Origin: Gammaproteobacteria bacterium
Lineage (GTDB): Bacteria; Pseudomonadota; Gammaproteobacteria; Burkholderiales; Burkholderiaceae_D
Direction of reading: 5' to 3'
Assembly (NCBI GenBank): GCA_903970185.1
Contig: CAJCIC010000075.1
Coordinates: 1-41,180, forward strand
DNA length: 41,180 nucleotides
Position 1 is the first letter of the stretch. Each line of letters opens with the position of its first letter. This document shows, piece after piece, positions 36,163 to 41,180 of this stretch. The notes beneath the pieces were generated by a model. That model was not told the origin of the DNA and made no database searches. It saw only the letters and a list, made by a program, of their open reading frames with translations. The position numbers and the translations under genes are program-made.

Positions 36163-36843
36163 ATGAAAGACGGCCCGAACATTGCCAATATCGCCTTTCT
36201 CATCGGCGAGCGCGCCCGCGCCGAAATCCTCACGGCACTTTTGGCGGGCGAAGCGCTGACGGCGAGCGAACTGGCGATGATCGTCAAGCTGTCAAAGCAG
36301 ACGGTCTCCGCGCACCTGGCAAAGCTTGTCGATGGCCGCCTGATCACGCTTGAAGCGCAGGGCCGGCACCGTTATTTCCGCCTGGCCAATGCCGATGTCG
36401 CGCATCTGCTCGAGGCGCTCGCAGGCGTCGCCGTTCGTGCCGGGCAACTGCGCGCGCGGGCATCGCCGCGCGAGCCCCTTTTGCGTCGTGCGCGTGTCTG
36501 CTACGACCATCTGGCGGGGGAATTCGGCGTTGCCGCATTCGACACCCTGCTTGCGCGTGGCCATCTCGAAGATGGCACGCTGCCCCGCGTGACGGTGTCT
36601 GGCGTGGCCTGGTTTTCCGGGCTCGGTATCGACATCGACGAGCTTCAAAGGCAAAAGCGCCCGCTTTGCCGCACCTGCCTTGACTGGAGCGTGCGCCGGC
36701 GCCACCTCGCGGGCGCGCTTGGCGCTGCACTCCTTAAAAAGTGCTTTGCGGCGGGCTGGGCCCAGCGCGTGCCGAAGTCGCGCATTGTGACGTTCTCGCG
36801 GCAAGGCGAAAAGGCGTTTGCCGCCCACTTCCTTCGCGCCTGA
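36163..36843 (+). CDS. ArsR/SmtB-type winged-helix regulator
   Basis: A 226-residue transcription regulator. Residues 1-95 form an ArsR-type winged helix: [40 protein letters not shown] as recognition region, and the wing GRHRYFRLA. The remaining 130 residues are an extra C-terminal domain with several cysteines and histidines ([28 protein letters not shown]) found in longer ArsR-like proteins; it may bind a ligand or metal. It is divergent from leuS and precedes the NIPSNAP gene by 124 nt. The ligand and targets are unknown. Confidence 0.87.
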   Translation: MKDGPNIANIAFLIGERARAEILTALLAGEALTASELAMIVKLSKQTVSAHLAKLVDGRLITLEAQGRHRYFRLANADVAHLLEALAGVAVRAGQLRARASPREPLLRRARVCYDHLAGEFGVAAFDTLLARGHLEDGTLPRVTVSGVAWFSGLGIDIDELQRQKRPLCRTCLDWSVRRRHLAGALGAALLKKCFAAGWAQRVPKSRIVTFSRQGEKAFAAHFLRA

Positions 36844-36967
36844 GGGCTGGCGGCGGTGCAGCGGCATGCGATTTCGCGATGGCCGCCATGGTTCGCTCTG
36901 CGACGAACCATCTGTGACCGAAATGCGCGTACTGTTTGCCTTCGTATCGAACCAGAAGGAGGAACTC

Positions 36968-37303
36968 ATGGCTGTCACGGTTTTCATCCGTTACCAGCTC
37001 GACCCGTTTCAGCGTGATGCCTTTGCCGAATATGCAAGGCGCTGGGGCGACATCATCCCGCGTCTTGGCGGCCATCTGCTTGGCTACTTCCTGCCCTCTG
37101 AAGGCACCAACGACATCGCGCAGGCGCTGATTGGCTTTGACTCGCTTGCAGGCTATGAGCGCTATCGGGCGCGCCTTCGTGAAGACGCTGCGGCGCGCGC
37201 GAACTTCACGATGGCACAGGAAAAGCGCTTCATACTGCGCGAAGAGCGCACGTTTCTCGCGCCCGTTGAAGGTACGCTCGATCGCTGCGCGCTGATGTCC
37301 TAG
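36968..37303 (+). CDS. NIPSNAP family protein
   Basis: A 111-residue protein with a ferredoxin-like alpha/beta barrel of the NIPSNAP family. It begins [26 protein letters not shown] and continues with [16 protein letters not shown] and [18 protein letters not shown]. The family's function in bacteria is not established. The ATG at 36968 has a strong AGGAGG-like site (GAAGGAGGAA) just upstream; the longer frame from 36818 overlaps the regulator gene. The upstream ArsR-type gene may control it, which is only suggested by order. Confidence 0.86.
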   Translation: MAVTVFIRYQLDPFQRDAFAEYARRWGDIIPRLGGHLLGYFLPSEGTNDIAQALIGFDSLAGYERYRARLREDAAARANFTMAQEKRFILREERTFLAPVEGTLDRCALMS

Positions 37304-37381
37304 ACCACGGCGCCAGACAGAAGGCAGCCGGCAGCAAGAACCGGGTTGCGGCGAAGCGCGAAAGCCGGCACGGGCCTGACT

Positions 37382-37387
37382 TATAAT
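37382..37387 (+). promoter_or_regulatory. Candidate -10 box for uvrD
   Basis: A perfect TATAAT about 100 nt before the uvrD ATG. No good -35 hexamer at the normal distance. It leaves a leader of about 90 nt that contains the 9-bp tandem repeat. Confidence 0.45.
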
Positions 37388-37408
37388 GAAGACCTTGCGG
37401 CCGCGATC

Positions 37409-37435
37409 CGTGGCTTTCGTGGCTTTCGTGGCTTT
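37409..37435. repeat. Tandem 9-bp repeat, three perfect copies
   Basis: CGTGGCTTT is repeated three times head to tail between the candidate -10 box and the uvrD start, probably in the mRNA leader. Confidence 0.85.
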
Positions 37436-37485
37436 TCGGACTTCCCCGTTTCGCGCCTCAAAGCGCAAGTCAATCCTCTTCGCGC

Positions 37486-39756
37486 ATGGCCGACCTGCTC
37501 GCCAACCTCAATCCCGAGCAACTCGCAGCGGTCACCCTGCCCAGTCACTCGGCGTTGATCCTGGCGGGTGCAGGCAGCGGCAAGACGCGCGTTCTCACGA
37601 CGCGCATCGCATGGCTGATCTCGACCGGCCAGATTTCTCCAGCTGGCGTGCTCGCCGTGACCTTCACCAACAAGGCGTCGCGCGAGATGACAACGCGACT
37701 TGCCGCGATGTTGCCGATCAATACGCGCGGCATGTGGATTGGCACCTTTCACGGCACCTGCAACCGGCTTTTGCGGGCGCATTTTCGTGACGCCGGCCTG
37801 CCCCAGGCGTTCCAGATCCTCGATTCCGCCGACCAGCTCGCAGCCATCAAACGGCTGATGCGCGCGAACAATGTCGACGACGAAAAATATCCGCCGCGCC
37901 AGCTGGCGTGGTTCATCAACGGCGCCAAGGACGAAGGCCTGCGCGCAGGCGCAGTTGCCGCCAACGACGAATTCAACCGGCGCTTTGTCGAGCTCTATGC
38001 GCTCTATGACGAGCAGTGCCAGCGCGAAGGGGTTGTCGATTTTGCCGAATTGCTTTTGCGCAGCTACGAACTCCTGTTGCGCAACCAGCCGCTGCGCGAA
38101 CACTACCAGCAGCGCTTTCGGCACATCCTCGTCGACGAATTCCAGGACACCAACAGGCTGCAATACGCCTGGCTCAAGCTCATGGCCGGGATCGGCACGC
38201 CACGCCCGTCGAGCGTTTTCGCGGTAGGCGACGACGATCAGAGCATCTATGCGTTTCGCGGCGCCAACGTTGGCAACATGGCCCAGTTCGAACGCGAGTT
38301 TCACGTCGACAAGGTCATCAAGCTCGAGCAGAATTATCGCTCGCACGGCCATATTCTTGACACCGCAAATGCCCTGATTCGCCACAACGCATCACGGCTT
38401 GGCAAGAACCTGTGGACCGCGCAGGGCGTGGGCGAGCCGGTCAGGGTCTACGAGTCGTCGACCGACATCCAGGAGGCCCAGTGGCTCATCGAAGAGGTCC
38501 GTGCCCTTGTGCGCGAGGGCACGACGCGCTCCAATATCGCCATCCTGTATCGCTCCAACGCCCAGTCCCGCGTCATCGAGCACGCGCTCTTCAATGCCGG
38601 CCTGCCGTATCGGGTCTATGGCGGATTGCGTTTTTTCGAGAGGCAGGAGGTCAAGCACGCGCTCGCCTATTTGCGGCTGATGTCAAATCCCGACGATGAC
38701 ACGGCGTTCTTGCGCGTCGTCAATTTTCCAACCCGTGGCATCGGTGCGCGCTCGCTTGAGCAACTGCAAGATGCCGCGCGCGCGCAAAAAAGCTCGCTTT
38801 GGGCCGCAGTCGGACGATTAAGCGGCAAGGCCGCTTCAAGCCTCGCGACGTTTGTGCGCCTGATTGACACCATGCGGCGCGAGACACTGGCGCTGCCCCT
38901 GCCGCAAATGATCGAGCACGTCAACGACAAGAGCGGACTGCTTGCGTTTTATGCGACCGAGAAGGAAGGCCAGGACCGCATTGAAAACCTGGGCGAACTG
39001 GTCAACGCGGCGGCAAGCTTCGTCGGCGAGGAAGGCTTTGGCGAAGAGGCCCAGGCCAATGCCGCGGGCGGTGATGCAGCGCCTGGCACGCTCGTCGTCG
39101 ATGCCGAGGGCAATCCGACGATCGAGCGCATCTCGCCACTCGATGCATTTTTGTCGCATGCCTCGCTTGAGGCCGGCGAGAACCAGGCACTGGCCGGGCA
39201 GGATGCCTTGCAGATGATGACCGTGCATTCGGCCAAGGGGCTCGAATTCGACGCCGTGTTCATCACCGGCCTTGAAGAAGGCTTGTTCCCGCACGAGAAC
39301 AGCGTCAAGGAAGATGACGGACTCGAAGAAGAGCGGCGCCTGATGTATGTCGCGATCACGCGCGCGCGCGAGCGCCTTTATCTCAGTTTTTCCCAGTCAC
39401 GCATGCTGCATGGCCAGACGCGCTATCACCTGCGCTCGCGCTTCTTTGCGGAGATGCCCGAGGCAGCAATGAAGTGGCTGACACCGCGTCAGCAGGCCGG
39501 CTACAACCCGTATTCGTCAGGCGCCAGTGCCTGGGACGAGCCTTCGCGCCCCGAAGCCATTCCCGGCTGGGCCCATGCCAAGCGCGCGCAAGCGAGCGGC
39601 TTTCGCATCGGCCAGAGCGTCTTGCATGCCAAGTTCGGCGAGGGCGTCATCGTCAATCTCGAAGGCGCTGGCAGTGACGCACGGGCGCACATCAATTTTG
39701 GCCGCAACGGCCTCAAATGGCTGGCGCTTGGTATTGCCAAGCTCGAGGCGGCCTAG
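37486..39756 (+). CDS. uvrD: DNA helicase II UvrD (UvrD/PcrA type)
   Basis: Superfamily 1A 3'-5' helicase that removes incised strands in nucleotide excision and mismatch repair. The 756-residue product has motif I AGAGSGKTRVL, motif Ia TFTNKASREM, motif II VDEFQDTN, motif III GDDDQSIYAFRGA, motif IV ENLEQNYRSHGHI read here as LEQNYRSHGHI, motif V TVHSAKGLEFDAVF and motif VI MYVAITRARERLYLS. The C-terminal segment GQSVLHAKFGEGVIVNLEG is the Tudor-like tail of UvrD/PcrA, which separates it from Rep. Its end overlaps the convergent BPSS1780-type gene by 4 nt. Confidence 0.93.
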   Translation: MADLLANLNPEQLAAVTLPSHSALILAGAGSGKTRVLTTRIAWLISTGQISPAGVLAVTFTNKASREMTTRLAAMLPINTRGMWIGTFHGTCNRLLRAHFRDAGLPQAFQILDSADQLAAIKRLMRANNVDDEKYPPRQLAWFINGAKDEGLRAGAVAANDEFNRRFVELYALYDEQCQREGVVDFAELLLRSYELLLRNQPLREHYQQRFRHILVDEFQDTNRLQYAWLKLMAGIGTPRPSSVFAVGDDDQSIYAFRGANVGNMAQFEREFHVDKVIKLEQNYRSHGHILDTANALIRHNASRLGKNLWTAQGVGEPVRVYESSTDIQEAQWLIEEVRALVREGTTRSNIAILYRSNAQSRVIEHALFNAGLPYRVYGGLRFFERQEVKHALAYLRLMSNPDDDTAFLRVVNFPTRGIGARSLEQLQDAARAQKSSLWAAVGRLSGKAASSLATFVRLIDTMRRETLALPLPQMIEHVNDKSGLLAFYATEKEGQDRIENLGELVNAAASFVGEEGFGEEAQANAAGGDAAPGTLVVDAEGNPTIERISPLDAFLSHASLEAGENQALAGQDALQMMTVHSAKGLEFDAVFITGLEEGLFPHENSVKEDDGLEEERRLMYVAITRARERLYLSFSQSRMLHGQTRYHLRSRFFAEMPEAAMKWLTPRQQAGYNPYSSGASAWDEPSRPEAIPGWAHAKRAQASGFRIGQSVLHAKFGEGVIVNLEGAGSDARAHINFGRNGLKWLALGIAKLEAA

Positions 39757-40607
39757 GGGGCTGCAGCTGCAGGCGCAGTGATAACGAACACGCTGGCATA
39801 GGTCACGTAGACCGAGCAATACATGGCGGCGAACATGATCGGGGCGACCGGCCAGAAAAGCAATTTGGCGTTATCGCCAAGACCCAGGACCGAGCCCAGG
39901 CCGATGATGCCAAAAAGCGTGATCCAAAGCGCGACCCAGCCCAGCCCGAAGATGACGAAGGCCGCGCGATTGCGCCAGCACGCAGCCACGCTGTAGAAGG
40001 TCGACTTGACTGAACGCATGCCATGCCAGGCCACCAGCATCGGCGCATACCAGAGCACGACGGCAACGCCAAGGCGCGCGATCAACTCGGCACTGCGCAC
40101 GAGAAGAAAATGCGCGGCGGCGGTATCTGACAGGGTGCTGGTGTCAAACGAGCCGGTCAAGGCCTCGATACTGTCGGGATCGGGCGTGCCAGGCGGCAGC
40201 TCGCCGGCAAGCAGGGTCCTGACGACAAAAAGTGCAGCGACCTGGAAGACACCAAGCCCGAGCAGCGATAAGAGTCGCTTTTTGCCGACCTGAAAGCCGG
40301 CAAGAATGAATGCCGGACCGACGCGCTCACCTGCAGCGACGGCGCGGCAGGCGGCCATGAAGCCGATGGTCAACGCCGGTGCCAGCATGGCCAGCACCAA
40401 ATCGACGCTCTTTTCGACGATGGCATCGTCAAGGCCGCCCATGTTTGCGACATAGGCCATGCCGCTCGCAGCGTAGCCGGCAAGGATGATCGCGAAGCCG
40501 TAGGTCATGACCAGCATCAGGATGCCCAGAAACTGCGTGAAAAGCAGCATGAAGCCGCCGCGAATCCAGGCAACTCCTGCTGCTGCGGGAAGTTTCAAGA
40601 CGTCCAT
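39753..40607 (-). CDS. BPSS1780-family integral membrane protein
   Basis: A 284-residue inner-membrane protein with about six or seven hydrophobic segments, resembling the BPSS1780 family of betaproteobacterial membrane proteins of unknown function. It begins MDVLKLPAAAGVAWIRGGFMLL, and GKKRLLSLLGLGVFQVAALFVV is a central segment. The ATG at 40607 is preferred to an upstream start whose extra residues are arginine-rich. It starts 13 nt after the homoserine kinase stop, so the two are probably cotranscribed. It is convergent with uvrD. Function unknown. Confidence 0.8.
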   Translation of the reverse strand: MDVLKLPAAAGVAWIRGGFMLLFTQFLGILMLVMTYGFAIILAGYAASGMAYVANMGGLDDAIVEKSVDLVLAMLAPALTIGFMAACRAVAAGERVGPAFILAGFQVGKKRLLSLLGLGVFQVAALFVVRTLLAGELPPGTPDPDSIEALTGSFDTSTLSDTAAAHFLLVRSAELIARLGVAVVLWYAPMLVAWHGMRSVKSTFYSVAACWRNRAAFVIFGLGWVALWITLFGIIGLGSVLGLGDNAKLLFWPVAPIMFAAMYCSVYVTYASVFVITAPAAAAP

Positions 40608-40620
40608 GGGTCTCGCATCG

Positions 40621-41180
40621 TCAAGGCAAGGGCGCGACGGTGTCTTTCGCCTCGGCACGCCTTTTGAGCACGATTCTCTCGAAATGACGCGGATCGTGCG
40701 GCGTTAGCAGCGCCGCTTGCCGCGGCAAGACCACGTCCGCCAGGCGCGAGAGCCAAAATCGCAGTGCCGCAGCGCGCAACATCCACGGCCACGCTTCGCG
40801 CTCTTCGTCAGTGAAGGCACGCACATCGGCGTAGGCGGTGAGAAACGACCGTGCCAGGGGCGCGATGACCTCGCCCGAGGCCTGCACGATACACCAGTCG
40901 TTGATGCACACCGCAAGATCGAACAGCCAGGCGTCACAGCCGGCGAAATAGAAATCGATAAAGCCGCCAAGCTCGTCGCCTTCAAAGAGCACGTTGTCGC
41001 GAAACAGATCGGCGTGGATCGGCCCGCGGGGAAGGCCGTCAAGACGCGCGCGAAGCGCAAGCGCAACGGCTGCGACCTCGTCTTGCACGAGCTCCGCCTG
41101 CGCTGGCGCAAGGTGAGGCGCGATCAGCGGCACGGTGTCGTGCCACCAGCCGAGACCGCGCGGGTTGGGCTGGCGCAAGT
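40621..41180 (-). CDS. thrB: Homoserine kinase, APH-like type (5' part outside window)
   Basis: C-terminal part of a homoserine kinase of the aminoglycoside-phosphotransferase fold, which phosphorylates homoserine for threonine synthesis in many proteobacteria. About 186 residues are visible. GPIHADLFRDNVLF carries the catalytic loop (HADLFRDN) and GGFIDFYFAGCDAWLFDLA the metal-binding aspartate region, both in canonical order. The N-terminal lobe lies beyond the window edge. The closest alternatives are other APH-fold small-molecule kinases, but the IDFYFAG and NDWC segments favour homoserine kinase. It precedes the BPSS1780-type gene by 13 nt. Confidence 0.85.
   Translation of the reverse strand, partial: LRQPNPRGLGWWHDTVPLIAPHLAPAQAELVQDEVAAVALALRARLDGLPRGPIHADLFRDNVLFEGDELGGFIDFYFAGCDAWLFDLAVCINDWCIVQASGEVIAPLARSFLTAYADVRAFTDEEREAWPWMLRAAALRFWLSRLADVVLPRQAALLTPHDPRHFERIVLKRRAEAKDTVAPLP

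Noticed and set aside
37381-38385. Minus-strand open frame of 334 codons
   Set aside because: It is antisense to uvrD; its KPRKPRKPR run simply reflects the 9-bp tandem repeat.

Overview
The window reads as a chromosome segment of a GC-rich betaproteobacterium, most likely Burkholderiales-like. Support comes from family content and gene order: a BPSS1780-type membrane protein beside an APH-type homoserine kinase, yggS-proC divergent from pilT-pilU, leuS-lptE-holA-proA, and RlmK and RlmL on separate genes instead of the fused enterobacterial RlmKL. No rRNA, tRNA, CRISPR array or intact insertion sequence was seen.

Positions 1-9.5 kb look like an accessory region. They hold the 3' part of an ABC exporter, then a convergent three-gene minus-strand cluster: a TPR/SLOG-like/class III nucleotide cyclase protein, a GT-A-like glycosyltransferase, and a large DUF4062-like/STAND NTPase/transmembrane/TPR protein. 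A divergent phytanoyl-CoA dioxygenase-like gene and a 0.4 kb gene-poor stretch follow. Cyclase plus membrane-anchored STAND protein resembles nucleotide-signal conflict (defence) systems. The cyclase keeps both metal aspartates and the transition-state arginine but lacks the usual adenine-selecting residues. This cluster is the best candidate for something undescribed.

From 9.6 kb on the genes are mostly housekeeping: queG (tRNA queuosine), an AEC-family transporter, ogt and xerD (DNA repair and chromosome dimer resolution), plsY (phospholipid synthesis), tsaD (tRNA t6A), ybiB, rlmK, then oxyR and dps (peroxide response and DNA/iron protection). At 18.5-22.6 kb lies ugpBAEC, glycerol-3-phosphate uptake, behind a candidate PHO box. 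Next come ubiA (ubiquinone), proC, yggS and the twitching-motility ATPases pilT and pilU, then a glutathione peroxidase.

A tightly packed minus-strand run from 36.0 to 28.1 kb holds leuS, lptE, holA, proA, a hemJ-like gene, a DsbA/kappa-GST-like gene and rlmL. The right end holds an ArsR-type regulator, a NIPSNAP protein, uvrD, a BPSS1780-type membrane protein and a homoserine kinase cut by the window edge.

Spacing suggests several operons (tsaD alone; ybiB-rlmK-oxyR; ugpBAEC; yggS-proC; leuS to rlmL; thrB-BPSS1780). Assignments rest on reading motifs and gene order by eye; no database search was run.
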